From Pseudomonas sp. A-RE-19 (GTDB taxonomy: Bacteria > Pseudomonadota > Gammaproteobacteria > Pseudomonadales > Pseudomonadaceae), in the NCBI RefSeq assembly GCF_019956555.1, contig NZ_JAHBDQ010000016.1:50323-114322 (forward strand): a DNA stretch of 64,000 nucleotides, given 5' to 3'. Positions within the stretch are counted from its first letter, which is position 1. Each line of letters starts with the position of its first letter. The notes below the pieces were generated by a model. It saw only the letters and a program-made list of their open reading frames with translations. It did no database searches and was not told the origin of the DNA. Below are positions 1 through 8,878 of the stretch, in pieces. Both the position numbers and the translations under genes were made by a program.

Positions 1-1
1 G

Positions 2-616
2 GATGTCAGACCGCATGCCGTCGAGTATGAAAACTTCGGCAAGCTGGTCAGAAACGTCGTTCCGGTTCCGGAGGCCGCGGGCACCACGAGTTCCTGGGGC
101 GCGGATGTGGAGTTTTTCTGGCACACCGACAACCCCAACTGGCCCTTCGCCGATCAAAGCCGAAATGTCGCGACCTCCGTGCCGAACTTCCTGGCCTTTA
201 CCGCCGTGCGCAACTTTGAAGGCGCCTCCACCGACATTGTTTGTGTGGATCATGTCCTTTCACAGCTGCCCACCTGGGCGATCGCCCAGTTGCAGAAGGC
301 TGCCTACACCTTTGGTGCCCCCGCCTCCAACGAGGGCTTCGATGGCGAGGCGAGGGTGCTGCCGGTGCTGGAGCAGGACGCTGGCGGTTATCGCTTGCGC
401 TTTGACGATGGCATCGTGGCCGCGCTCGACCTGGACAGCGAAAAGGCTCTTGCGCTCCTGCGCCAGTGCCTGCGTGATGCCCAGGGTATAGAGGTGGTGC
501 TGCAGCCAGGCGACTTCTTCATTTTCAAAAATGCCCGCGTGCTGCACCGACGCAAGGCGTTCCAGCCTTTGCTCAACGGCAAGGCGCGCTGGCTGCGTAG
601 GGTGTACGGCAGTTGA
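2..616 (+). CDS. Fe(II)/2-oxoglutarate dioxygenase, C-terminal part (cut by left edge)
   Basis: The frame is open from base 2 to the stop at 614-616, leaving about 204 residues of the C-terminal part; the start is outside the window. The metal site of the TauD/TfdA/clavaminate-synthase fold is visible: W-H-T-D at 119-130 supplies the first His and the Asp, V-L-H-R-R at 539-553 supplies the distal His, and R-W-L-R-R near the end is a candidate 2-oxoglutarate anchor. Relatives hydroxylate, desaturate or epoxidise amino acids and small acids. It lies 44 bases before an ATP-grasp gene on the same strand, so it is probably the tailoring oxygenase of the small-molecule operon that ends at 4521. The substrate cannot be read from the sequence. 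Confidence 0.8.
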   Translation, partial: DVRPHAVEYENFGKLVRNVVPVPEAAGTTSSWGADVEFFWHTDNPNWPFADQSRNVATSVPNFLAFTAVRNFEGASTDIVCVDHVLSQLPTWAIAQLQKAAYTFGAPASNEGFDGEARVLPVLEQDAGGYRLRFDDGIVAALDLDSEKALALLRQCLRDAQGIEVVLQPGDFFIFKNARVLHRRKAFQPLLNGKARWLRRVYGS

Positions 617-660
617 TCCTTTGCTTCAAAAAACCATCCCAATAGACATGGAGTTTATGC

Positions 661-1917
661 ATGAACAAGCGTATCGCAGTAGTCGGTGGCCGCCCCGCGC
701 CAATCCACGGTGCCAAAGAACTGGGCATCGACGTCGTACTGGTGCATCAAGAGGGTGACTACGAGCAGGCTATCCTCGCCCATTGCGAACAGGTGGTGCA
801 TGCCAGGCTTGACGACGCCGAGGCCATTATCAAGGTTCTCGAGCCCCTGCACCGCGAACGTCCGTTCGATCGCATCATTACCACCACCGAAGTGGCGGGC
901 GAGTCGACGGGCAAGGTGGTCGATCACTTCGGCCTGACCGGGGTTTCCTATAAGACTGCGCGCCTGCTCAAGGACAAAGTGGCCATGCGCGAGTTGCTGG
1001 TCGAGCACAACCTGAGCCCGGTAGCTTATCGCCATGTCACCAGTGCGCAGGATGCAATCACGTTCGTCAAAGCGCATGGCAAGTCGGTTCTCAAACCCGC
1101 CGAAGGCGTAGCCAGCCTGCATATCCATCCCTGCGATGACGAAGCCTCCGCTGCCAAGGCCTGGCAGGCGCTTCAGGATGCCGACGTCAAGCACATTATC
1201 ATCGAGGAGTACCTGGAAGGGCCGGTCGTCAGCGTCGACTCCTTCTCGTTCAAGGGACGCCACCTGCCGATTGGTTACTCCCAATACCGCATGAACGACA
1301 AATACGTTGAGTGGGAGGTCAGCACGCCGAGCACCGAGGCCAGGAAATGGCTGAGCGAGCTGAAGGATATGACCTGCCGCCTGCTCGACGCCGTAGAGCT
1401 GGAGGAAGGTCCTTCCCACAGCGAGTTCGTGCTGACCCCGAAAGGTCCTCGTGTACTCGAATCCCACGCTCGCCTGGCGGGCTCGGGCGCCCCCGAACTG
1501 GTGCGGCGTGCGTTCGGCCTGGACCTGAACCGCATGTTCCTTACTGTGCCACTGGGTATCGACACCCTGCCGGATGTGTCGCCCGAGCCGAAGGCCGGTG
1601 CCGCGATCCAGTTCTTCGTACCGACGCCTGGCAAGGTCAGAAAGGTCGAGCTCGATCTCAAGCCTGACGTCGATGTGCGCCATACCAGGCCCGGCGAGAC
1701 GCCACTGGTGTTCCTGCCGTTCCTGTTCGAACTGGGTGATGCCGAGCGTGCCGTCGTCATCCAGAAGCATGAGGGCGACAAGATTCCGCCGCTCGACACC
1801 GTTGCCGACTGCGTTTCAGGGTATGTCCTGGCAACAGGCGTCTCGCGCGAGGACGCTGTTCGGATCGGCGACGAACTGGTGGAAGCGGTTCACTTCATCG
1901 TGGACCCCACGGCATGA
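661..1917 (+). CDS. ATP-grasp ligase (first of two)
   Basis: A 418-residue ATP-grasp protein. The N-terminal preATP-grasp fold opens with a glycine-rich R-I-A-V-V-G-G-R strand, the ATP-binding lid has S-V-L-K-P-A-E-G-V near residues 140-150, and the metal-binding segment near residue 265 reads V-L-E-S-H-A-R-L-A-G-S-G. Family members join a carboxylate to an amine through an acyl-phosphate, as in carnosine synthase and the bacilysin-type amino-acid ligases. The ATG at 661 has GGAG eight bases upstream. The stop overlaps the next start in an ATGA, so the two ligases are translationally coupled. I infer amide-bond formation between two amino acids or with an amine; a carboxylase-like role cannot be excluded. 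Confidence 0.85.
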   Translation: MNKRIAVVGGRPAPIHGAKELGIDVVLVHQEGDYEQAILAHCEQVVHARLDDAEAIIKVLEPLHRERPFDRIITTTEVAGESTGKVVDHFGLTGVSYKTARLLKDKVAMRELLVEHNLSPVAYRHVTSAQDAITFVKAHGKSVLKPAEGVASLHIHPCDDEASAAKAWQALQDADVKHIIIEEYLEGPVVSVDSFSFKGRHLPIGYSQYRMNDKYVEWEVSTPSTEARKWLSELKDMTCRLLDAVELEEGPSHSEFVLTPKGPRVLESHARLAGSGAPELVRRAFGLDLNRMFLTVPLGIDTLPDVSPEPKAGAAIQFFVPTPGKVRKVELDLKPDVDVRHTRPGETPLVFLPFLFELGDAERAVVIQKHEGDKIPPLDTVADCVSGYVLATGVSREDAVRIGDELVEAVHFIVDPTA

Positions 1918-3110
1918 GATATGTCCTCTGCTTGCACCGTTGGGTCGGCTGCCAAGCGCTCTACGACCGATACGAACTGCCTGCAGGAATGCAAATTCGG
2001 GCGATCTGCACGCCCGAATCCCGCGCGTCCCTGCCGAGCGAGCGTCTGGCGTCAAGCTCGACGCTCGCCTCGCTGGACGATGCCGAGGCGGTCATGGTTG
2101 AGGCTGAGCGCTTGGTCGAGCTGCATGGCGTTCCAGCGCTGGTGGTTGCCCTTAACGAGGGCGACCTGCTCAATGCGGCTTCTATCCGCGAGCGATGGCA
2201 GGTACCGGGAGATCTTGTCGCTTGGACCGAGCGGTTCCGCGACAAGCTCACGATGCTGGAGGTCGCTGGTCGGCAAACGTCAATCGGCGTGCTGCCTGCC
2301 TCGGCCGCCGATGCTCGCGATGCTGTCGAGCGACTGGCGGCCGAACACGGCTATCCGCTGGTGCTCAAGCCGCGCTATGGCACGGCGAGTCGCGGCGTGA
2401 AATTTCTTCGCGGCCCGGAGGATCTTGAGCAGATCCGGCAGGCAACGGAGCCGATGATGGTCCAGGCTTACTGCGCGGCCCCCATCCTGCACGTAGACGG
2501 TTGGTGGGATGGGCAACGGATTGTGGTGGTCACGGCGTCGCGTTATGTGAATAGCTGTGCCGATTTCGGTCCGGACAGCCCGCTGGGTAGCATCGAGCTC
2601 GAGGAGGGCGACGACGAACAGCGGATTGCGGGGCGCGTCGAGCAACTGCTGGCAGCCTTCGCGCCTGAGCGGGAAATCGTCTTCCACCTCGAACTGTTCG
2701 ACCTGGATGACCAATTGCTCTTTCTGGAAATCGGTGCCCGGGTCGGTGGCGCCGAAATCCCATTCCTCTGGCGAGAGGTGAGGGATATCGACCTGCTGGG
2801 GATCGCGTGGGAACTCCAGACCGGGGCGTCTACCCGCTACAGGGACCTTGCGCGCAGCCTTAGCAAGGAGGGCAGGCCACTGCATCGCGAGCGGGGGGCA
2901 TGGGTGATCGCCCGCCGCAACAGCTCGCCGCGCGATGGTTTGGGTACCTTGTACTGGGCTCAGCCGCAGAACCTGGATCGCTTCGCCAGCGGTGTTTATG
3001 AGGGCGCTGGCACCCGACTTCGCCTGCGCAGCTTCGATCGTCCCGCGTTGGTACGAGACGTGGGAACGATCTTCGAACATTTATCCGAGTCATGGGGCGC
3101 TCAATCTTGA
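1914..3110 (+). CDS. ATP-grasp ligase (second of two)
   Basis: A 398-residue ATP-grasp protein, clearly diverged from its neighbour at 661-1917. The lid strand Y-P-L-V-L-K-P-R-Y-G-T-A-S-R-G-V lies near residues 145-160 and the metal-binding end reads L-E-I-G-A-R-V-G-G-A-E near residues 275-285. Its start overlaps the stop of the first ligase (ATGA), and its end overlaps the SDR gene, so translation is coupled on both sides. Two unlike ATP-grasp enzymes in one operon suggest two successive amide or ester couplings, or one activation and one ligation. Substrates are unknown. Confidence 0.85.
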   Translation: MRYVLCLHRWVGCQALYDRYELPAGMQIRAICTPESRASLPSERLASSSTLASLDDAEAVMVEAERLVELHGVPALVVALNEGDLLNAASIRERWQVPGDLVAWTERFRDKLTMLEVAGRQTSIGVLPASAADARDAVERLAAEHGYPLVLKPRYGTASRGVKFLRGPEDLEQIRQATEPMMVQAYCAAPILHVDGWWDGQRIVVVTASRYVNSCADFGPDSPLGSIELEEGDDEQRIAGRVEQLLAAFAPEREIVFHLELFDLDDQLLFLEIGARVGGAEIPFLWREVRDIDLLGIAWELQTGASTRYRDLARSLSKEGRPLHRERGAWVIARRNSSPRDGLGTLYWAQPQNLDRFASGVYEGAGTRLRLRSFDRPALVRDVGTIFEHLSESWGAQS

Positions 3111-3886
3111 AAACAGCAGTTGTTACGGGTGCCAGCAGTGGCATTGGCGAGGCATGCAGCCGTACCTTGGCCAGTCGTGGCTGGCGGGTATTTCTCGTGG
3201 CGCGCAGGGGGGATCGGCTTGAGCGGATTGCCGGCGAAACCGGCGGCCACGCCATTGTGCTGGATGTGACGCAAGCGCGAGAGGAGGACTTGGTGCAGAT
3301 TTGCGAGTGCGATCTGCTAGTGAACTGTGCGGGCGGTGCGATCGGCCTGGATGCGGTAGACAGGGCCAGTGCCGAGGATTGGACTAACATGTTCAACAGC
3401 AACGTACTTGGGACTTTGCGGATGACCCAGCTGATGTTGCCTCGGCTCATTGCATCCCAAGGGGTGATCGTCAATATTACCTCTACGGCTGCGCTGGCCA
3501 GTTATGAGGGGGGAGGCGGCTATTGCGCGGCCAAGGGTGCTCAGCGCGCGCTGACCCAGTCCTTGCGACTGGAGATGAAGGGTGTACCGGTGCGCATCAC
3601 CGAGGTGCTCCCCGGCATGGTGCATACGCCAGAGTTTTCCTTGAATCGTTTTCGCGGCGACGCCGAACGGGTCAGCGCCATCTACGAGGATGTCGACCGG
3701 CCTTTGAGCGCGGACGATGTCGCCCAGGTAGTGGCCTGGGTTGCCGATCAGCCCGCCCATGTCAATGTCGACGAAATCGTGGTTCGGCCAGTGGCACAGC
3801 GCGCTCAGCATGCGCTGTTCCGCGGCAGTCTCGGCTGGCTCGAACAGCGGGCCGAAAAATCCTCATTGAACGAAGGAGCACGCTAA
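3092..3886 (+). CDS. Short-chain dehydrogenase/reductase (SDR)
   Basis: A classical SDR of about 264 residues. The nucleotide-binding motif T-G-A-S-S-G-I-G is near residue 12, N-C-A-G-G near residue 80, N-I-T-S-T-A with the catalytic Ser near residue 130, and the Tyr-x-x-x-Lys pair in Y-C-A-A-K near residue 147. The lack of an acidic residue right after the second strand and the basic R-R-G-D-R segment favour NADP. The ATG at 3092 overlaps the previous gene by 19 bases; a TTG at 3107, overlapping the previous stop, is an alternative start. The stop TAA shares its last base with the next ATG. It probably reduces a ketone or oxidises an alcohol in the operon's product. Confidence 0.88.
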   Translation: MGRSILKTAVVTGASSGIGEACSRTLASRGWRVFLVARRGDRLERIAGETGGHAIVLDVTQAREEDLVQICECDLLVNCAGGAIGLDAVDRASAEDWTNMFNSNVLGTLRMTQLMLPRLIASQGVIVNITSTAALASYEGGGGYCAAKGAQRALTQSLRLEMKGVPVRITEVLPGMVHTPEFSLNRFRGDAERVSAIYEDVDRPLSADDVAQVVAWVADQPAHVNVDEIVVRPVAQRAQHALFRGSLGWLEQRAEKSSLNEGAR

Positions 3887-4521
3887 TGATGGCGCTGGAA
3901 AACCTGGCCGGTGTGGCCATCATCTCCTTGGGCATGGTGCTGACGCCGGGTCCCAACATGATTTACCTGACCTCGCGGGCGATTTCCCAGGGGCGGTTGG
4001 CCGGGATGATTTCGCTGGCGGGTGTGGCACTCGGCTTCGTGTGCTACCTGCTGGCTGCGGGACTGGGGCTGGCGGCCTTGTTCAAGGCGGTGCCGGTTGC
4101 CTACGATGTCGTCAGGATCGCCGGTGCATTCTATCTGGGCTATCTGGCCTGGAACATGTTAAAGCCCAAGGGGGCCTCGCCCTTCGAGGCGCGCGAACTG
4201 GCACCTCACTCGCCGAGACGGCTGTTCACCATGGGGCTGGTGACGAACCTGCTGAATCCGAAGATTGCGTTGATGTATTCCGCGCTCATTCCCCAGTTCA
4301 TCGACCCTTCCGCAGGGTCTACCTTCCAGCAATTCGTCCAGATGGGGCTGGTACAGATCGGCATCGCCGTCACAGTGAACGGCATGATCGTCCTCGCCGC
4401 CTCCAGGGTCAGTGGATTCCTGGCCAAGCGACCCACGGCCATGCGCACTCAACGCTGGGTGTCCGGGACTGTCCTGGGCGTTTTCGCGGTCGATATCCTG
4501 CTGCGCAAACCGCTCACCTGA
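3886..4521 (+). CDS. LysE/RhtB-family exporter
   Basis: A 211-residue inner-membrane protein with the usual six hydrophobic segments of the LysE/RhtB family. It has the family signature G-M-V-L-T-P-G-P-N-M near residue 20 and N-L-L-N-P-K-I-A-L near residue 118. The start ATG overlaps the SDR stop (TAATG) and GAAGGAG lies just upstream, so it is the last gene of the operon. Family members export amino acids and derivatives by proton antiport. Placed after an oxygenase, two ATP-grasp ligases and a reductase, it probably exports their product and protects the producer. Confidence 0.9.
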   Translation: MMALENLAGVAIISLGMVLTPGPNMIYLTSRAISQGRLAGMISLAGVALGFVCYLLAAGLGLAALFKAVPVAYDVVRIAGAFYLGYLAWNMLKPKGASPFEARELAPHSPRRLFTMGLVTNLLNPKIALMYSALIPQFIDPSAGSTFQQFVQMGLVQIGIAVTVNGMIVLAASRVSGFLAKRPTAMRTQRWVSGTVLGVFAVDILLRKPLT

Positions 4522-4554
4522 TAAACGAACGAGTGTTACGCAAGCCCTGCAACG

Positions 4555-4590
4555 ACAAGGCCCGACCAATGGTCGGGCCTTGTCTTTTTG
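4555..4590 (+). terminator. Rho-independent terminator closing the ATP-grasp operon
   Basis: A 13-bp perfect stem (4555-4567 with 4571-4583, core AAGGCCCGACC / GGTCGGGCCTT) with a three-base loop, followed by a T-rich tail (CTTTTTG). It lies 34 bases after the exporter stop. Confidence 0.9.
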
Positions 4591-4673
4591 CAAGACGACT
4601 GAACCTTCGCATACTCATCCGGGGTCTCACGACAATAACGGTTTGATTCAGTCATAAACCCGTGGAGGGCGCC

Positions 4674-7271
4674 ATGGACAAGCCGCTCGAAAAGTACAAC
4701 AGCATGAGGGACTTCGAAAAAAGTCCCGAGCCCGCCAGTGTTTCCAAATCCGCTAAAGGCAGACGACAAGGCAAAGCACATGCGTTGCAGTACTGCATTC
4801 AGAAACATGACGCCTCGCACCTGCACTATGACTTTCGCCTGGAACTCGATGGTGCGCTGAAAAGCTGGGCCGTCCCCAAAGGGCCGTCGCTGGACCCCAA
4901 AGTCAAACGCCTGGCCATCCACGTCGAAGACCATCCACTGGATTACGCCACGTTCGAGGGCACCATTCCTGAAGGGCACTACGGTGCCGGCGACGTAATC
5001 GTCTGGGACCGTGGGGTGTGGATTCCCCAGGACGATCCGGCCAAGGCGTACGCCAAGGGCCGGCTGAAATTCGAGCTGAAAGGCGAAAAGCTCGGCGGCC
5101 TGTGGAACCTCGTGCGCACGCACATGCCGGGTAAACAGGAACAGTGGTTTCTGATCAAACATCAGGACAGCGCCGCCAGACCCGACAGCGAATACGACGT
5201 GGTCGCCGCCGAACCTGACAGCGTGCTCAGCGACCGCACCATCGTGGAAAAAAAGCACGGCGCTGAAAAGCCCAAACCGATCAGAAAAGCCCCGGCCAAG
5301 ACGCACAGGGAAAAGTCGCCACAACTGACGGGCGCACGTAAAGCGAAGCTGCCGGAGCTGCTCAAGCCTGAACTGGCGACGCTGGTCGAATCCGCGCCGA
5401 GCGGCGAATGGAGCTATGAGATCAAGTTCGATGGCTACCGGGTCATGACGCGCATTGACCACGACGAGGTCAAACTTTTCACCCGCAACGGCCACGACTG
5501 GACCCATAAATTGCCCGGTCAAGCCGAGGCACTGGCAGCGCTGGGCCTGGAATCGGCCTGGCTCGATGGCGAAATGGTGGTGGCCAACGAGCAGGGCGTT
5601 CCGGATTTTCAGGCGCTGCAAAACGCGTTCGATGCCGGCCGCAGTGGCAGCATCGTTTACTACCTGTTCGATTTGCCTTACCTCAACGGCGTGGACCTGC
5701 GCGAAGTGCCTGTCGAGGAGCGCAGGGCTGCGTTGGCGACCGTGCTCAAACCCAATAAAAATCCACTGTTGCGATTCTCCGACGCGTTCGACGAGTCCCC
5801 GGATGCCCTGCTCAACAGCGCCTGCGAAATGCAGATGGAAGGGTTGATCGGCAAGCGTCTGGGTTCGCTTTACGTGTCTCGACGTACCCGTGACTGGATC
5901 AAACTCAAGTGTAAGCATCGACAGGAATTCGTCGTGGTAGGCCTCACCGATCCCAAGGGCGCGCGCAGTGCCTTTGGCGCATTGCTGCTGGGTTTGCATG
6001 ACCGTGACAGCGGCGAGTTACGTTATGCCGGCAAGGTCGGCACCGGGTTCAACGAGGCGACCCTCAAGCGCATTTACGAACGACTCAAGCCCTTGCAGAC
6101 GAAAAAACCGTCGGTGGTCAATCCGCCTGGCGGTTTTGAAGCCAAAGGCGTGCATTGGCTCAAACCCACGCTGCTGGCGGAAGTGGCCTTTGCCGAAATG
6201 ACCAAGGAAGGCTCCGTGCGCCATGCTGTGTTCCATGGGCTGCGTGACGACAAGCCTGCCGAAGCAATCACCGAGGAGCTGCCGAAAACCGTGAACACTT
6301 CAGCCTCGAAAACCTCAAAAACTGCCGACTCTAAAAGCGCCGCGCCAAAATCCGCGACGACGGTGGCTCCGTCGCAGATCGGCCTGGCCAGCGGCAAGGT
6401 GCGCATCACGCACCCGGACCGGGTGATCGATGCCAGCAGCGGCACCACCAAAATGCAACTGGCGCAGTACTACGCCAGCGTTGCCGAGTGGATCCTGCCG
6501 CAACTCAAGGACCGACCGGTGGCGCTGGTACGCGCGCCGGACGGCATCGCCGGTGAATTGTTCTTTCAAAAGAACGCCGAACGCCTGGCCATTCCGGGAA
6601 TGACTACCCTGGACAAGGAACTCACGGGCCAACCGGTGATGATCATCAACAATGCCAAAGCCCTGATCGGTGCCGTGCAGATGAGCACGATAGAGCTGCA
6701 CACCTGGAACGCCACCGCAGTCGATCTGGACAAACCCGACCGCTTCGTCCTCGACCTCGACCCGGACCCGGCGCTGCCCTGGAAGAGCATGATCGAAGCA
6801 ACCCAGCTGACCCTCACGGTACTGGATGAACTGGGGCTCAAGACGTTTCTCAAAACCAGTGGCGGCAAGGGGATTCACCTGATCGTACCGCTGACCCGCA
6901 AACACGGCTGGGACGAGGTCAAGGACTTCAGCCACGCGATCGTCAGCCACATGGCCAAATTACTGCCAGATCGTTTTTCCGCGGTGTCCGGGCCGAAAAA
7001 CCGTGTCGGGCGAATCTTCATCGATTACCTGCGTAACGGTCTGGGCGCCACGACTATTTGCGCCTACGCCGTGCGCAGCCGCGAAGGGCTGCCGGTGTCG
7101 ATGCCGATCTTTCGGGAAGAGGTGGCCGAGCTCAAGGGCGCCAATCAATGGAATGTGCACAACGTGCATGAACGCCTGGCCGAGATCGGTGACGAGCCCT
7201 GGGCTGACCTGAAGAAAACCCGGCAGACGATTACCGCCGAAATGCGGCGACGGGTCGGGATGAAAAAGTAG
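4674..7271 (+). CDS. ligD: ATP-dependent DNA ligase D (non-homologous end joining)
   Basis: An 865-residue three-domain LigD in the Pseudomonas order. The N-terminal 3'-phosphoesterase domain has K-H-D-A-S-H-L-H-Y-D-F-R near residues 40-50 and E-G-H-Y-G-A-G near 100. The central ATP ligase has the nucleotidyl Lys in E-I-K-F-D-G-Y-R near residue 251. The C-terminal primase-like polymerase has L-D-L-D-P-D-P near residue 695 and S-G-G-K-G-I-H near 727. It joins double-strand breaks together with Ku; no ku gene is in this window. The ATG at 4674 is preferred over the in-frame GTG at 4662 because GGAGG sits five bases before it. It is transcribed apart from the operon upstream, which ends in a terminator. 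Confidence 0.97.
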   Translation: MDKPLEKYNSMRDFEKSPEPASVSKSAKGRRQGKAHALQYCIQKHDASHLHYDFRLELDGALKSWAVPKGPSLDPKVKRLAIHVEDHPLDYATFEGTIPEGHYGAGDVIVWDRGVWIPQDDPAKAYAKGRLKFELKGEKLGGLWNLVRTHMPGKQEQWFLIKHQDSAARPDSEYDVVAAEPDSVLSDRTIVEKKHGAEKPKPIRKAPAKTHREKSPQLTGARKAKLPELLKPELATLVESAPSGEWSYEIKFDGYRVMTRIDHDEVKLFTRNGHDWTHKLPGQAEALAALGLESAWLDGEMVVANEQGVPDFQALQNAFDAGRSGSIVYYLFDLPYLNGVDLREVPVEERRAALATVLKPNKNPLLRFSDAFDESPDALLNSACEMQMEGLIGKRLGSLYVSRRTRDWIKLKCKHRQEFVVVGLTDPKGARSAFGALLLGLHDRDSGELRYAGKVGTGFNEATLKRIYERLKPLQTKKPSVVNPPGGFEAKGVHWLKPTLLAEVAFAEMTKEGSVRHAVFHGLRDDKPAEAITEELPKTVNTSASKTSKTADSKSAAPKSATTVAPSQIGLASGKVRITHPDRVIDASSGTTKMQLAQYYASVAEWILPQLKDRPVALVRAPDGIAGELFFQKNAERLAIPGMTTLDKELTGQPVMIINNAKALIGAVQMSTIELHTWNATAVDLDKPDRFVLDLDPDPALPWKSMIEATQLTLTVLDELGLKTFLKTSGGKGIHLIVPLTRKHGWDEVKDFSHAIVSHMAKLLPDRFSAVSGPKNRVGRIFIDYLRNGLGATTICAYAVRSREGLPVSMPIFREEVAELKGANQWNVHNVHERLAEIGDEPWADLKKTRQTITAEMRRRVGMKK

Positions 7272-7283
7272 TGAATCAGTAGA

Positions 7284-7306
7284 AGGCGGCGAGGGCCTCG
7301 CCGCCT
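7284..7306. terminator. Palindrome between convergent genes, possible terminator
   Basis: AGGCGGCGAGG and its exact reverse complement are separated by one base between the convergent ligD and DUF3303 genes. There is no T tract, so it may act as a bidirectional mRNA end rather than a classical terminator. Confidence 0.45.
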
Positions 7307-7312
7307 GAACGG

Positions 7313-7594
7313 CTATTGCTTGCCGACGGCGGCAGCCAGCAGCGGCGCCACCTGTTCATCGGTCAATGCCGCGTGGACTTCCATGCTCATGAGGTCGTTC
7401 CATTCCAGCACCCACTTCTGTATCGACACCGGATCACTGGCTTCTGCAATGCCAAAACCGCTCGAACCGCCGACGGCATGCCAACGCCCCAGCATGCTGA
7501 CGCCTGCGGGTGGCGCGCCACCGGTCTTGAGAAAACGTTCGATCGCGCTATTGCGATGTTGCGGACTGATGGTCCAACTGACCATGAATAACAT
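7313..7594 (-). CDS. DUF3303-like protein
   Basis: A 93-residue protein that starts M-L-F-M-V-S-W-T-I and contains W-H-A-V-G-G and the conserved-looking K-W-V-L-E-W-N-D. This pattern resembles the small DUF3303 family (ferredoxin-like fold, dimeric, function unknown). The ATG at 7594 is chosen because AGGAGG lies six bases upstream; an in-frame start 27 bases earlier has no ribosome site. It is convergent with ligD. The name is by resemblance and no function can be assigned. Confidence 0.75.
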   Translation of the reverse strand: MLFMVSWTISPQHRNSAIERFLKTGGAPPAGVSMLGRWHAVGGSSGFGIAEASDPVSIQKWVLEWNDLMSMEVHAALTDEQVAPLLAAAVGKQ

Positions 7595-7806
7595 CTGCCA
7601 CCTCCTGCTACGGATGGGCACCTTTTATCTTCGCGCACCTGGCTGGCGCCGGGGCCGCGGTCACGCGTTGTTTCCAGCTCCATCCTGTCTGGCCTGAAAC
7701 CCTTTCTCCCATGAGTAGGCATAGCAGCGGCCCGTGCCTGGCGTACGACCGCTGATCATCTTTCAGGGCATTTGAAATGAACATATCGGGATAACAGAGC
7801 AAACCA

Positions 7807-8208
7807 TCAGGCATCACGCAACAAGTCGTTGGCATTGAGCAACTCGTAGGCAATCTCGGGGCGCTTTTCCAGCCCACGACGAATCGCCGCCGGAATCGAT
7901 TGACGGGTTTTGCGGCACAGGCCCGGCAGTTCGCCGAGGGTGATATTGATGCCGCGCATGGTGCGCACTTCGTTGAAGCCCGGAGCGATCTCCACGCGCA
8001 GACCCAATTGTTCGTACATCCGGCGTTGCAGACGCTCCAGGTCGCTCAGGCTCTGGAGGTTTTCCAGGCGTTCGATCAGGCGCTTTTCTTCCGACCGGGT
8101 CAGACTCAGGATGCGCAGGTCCGCGCCGGGAGTTTCCAGCAACGGCTCACGCTCGCAGATGCAGGCACCGGGCGGGCAGGGTTGGCGGATCGGAAGAGAG
8201 GTCGTCAT
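7807..8208 (-). CDS. Conserved hypothetical protein with N-terminal Cys motif
   Basis: A protein of about 133 residues that I do not recognise by function. Near the N-terminus it has C-P-P-G-A-C-I-C, three cysteines that could bind a metal. The rest is charged and predicted helical (R-S-E-E-K-R-L-I-E-R-L-E-N-L). An imperfect palindrome (ATCATAG / CTATGAT, 8217-8234) sits just upstream of the ATG at 8208 and could be an operator; a TTG at 8217 is an alternative start. It is followed by about 210 bases before the DUF3303 gene and seems to be transcribed alone. Confidence 0.7.
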   Translation of the reverse strand: MTTSLPIRQPCPPGACICEREPLLETPGADLRILSLTRSEEKRLIERLENLQSLSDLERLQRRMYEQLGLRVEIAPGFNEVRTMRGINITLGELPGLCRKTRQSIPAAIRRGLEKRPEIAYELLNANDLLRDA

Positions 8209-8297
8209 GGGGCTCAATCATAGAGCGCTATGATCGGGTTTGCCCATGGGGTTGTTGTGCCTTCGAGCGATGGCTTGCAAATTCAAGACGGAGTCAT

Positions 8298-8786
8298 CTA
8301 ATCCGGTCGGGCCTCCAGAGCCGCTTCAATCGCAGCGATGTCGATCTTTCTCATCCCCATCATGGCGTCGAACGCGCGCTTGGCGGCCGCTCGATCAGGA
8401 TCGGCTATCGCGGCCGTCAGAACCCGTGGCGTGATCTGCCACGACAGTCCCCACTTGTCCTTGCACCAGCCGCATGCGCTTTCCTGACCGCCGTTCCCGA
8501 CAATCGCGTTCCACAAGCGGTCCGTTTCGGTCTGGTCGTCGGTCGCGACCTGGAACGAGAAAGCCTCGTTATGCTTGATCGCCGGCCCTCCGTTCAGGCC
8601 GAGGCAAGGGATGCCCATCACCGTGAACTCGACCGTCAAGACATCGCCTTGCTTGCCCGCCGGATAGTCGCCTGGCGCGCGAAGAACAGCTCCCACCACG
8701 CTGTCGGGGAACGTCTCGGCGTAGAAGTTCGCAGCATCCAGCGCGGTGCCGTCGTACCAGAGACAAATCGTGTTCTTGCTGATCAT
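8298..8786 (-). CDS. PhnB-like VOC family protein
   Basis: A 162-residue vicinal-oxygen-chelate protein of the PhnB/3-demethylubiquinone-methyltransferase-like group. It begins I-S-K-N-T-I-C-L-W-Y-D-G and contains A-A-N-F-Y-A-E-T-F-P-D-S, the usual helix after the first strand, G-L-N-G-G-P near the middle and C-G-W-C-K-D-K-W-G-L-S-W-Q-I in the second half. GGAG-like sequence precedes the ATG. PhnB proteins are often of unknown activity. It is a single-gene unit and nothing around it points to a pathway. Confidence 0.88.
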   Translation of the reverse strand: MISKNTICLWYDGTALDAANFYAETFPDSVVGAVLRAPGDYPAGKQGDVLTVEFTVMGIPCLGLNGGPAIKHNEAFSFQVATDDQTETDRLWNAIVGNGGQESACGWCKDKWGLSWQITPRVLTAAIADPDRAAAKRAFDAMMGMRKIDIAAIEAALEARPD

Positions 8787-8878
8787 TTTGGTTCTCCAAA
8801 ATCGGGACTTTTGAATTCTAGCAGCGCAGGCAACCGGACTATTTCGGCAGCTTGAGGTCGCGTCCCTGCGGCATTTTT

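Noticed and set aside
4536..5999. A 487-codon open frame on the - strand opposite ligD
   Set aside because: Covers the ligD phosphoesterase and ligase motifs on the other strand and has no recognisable domain.
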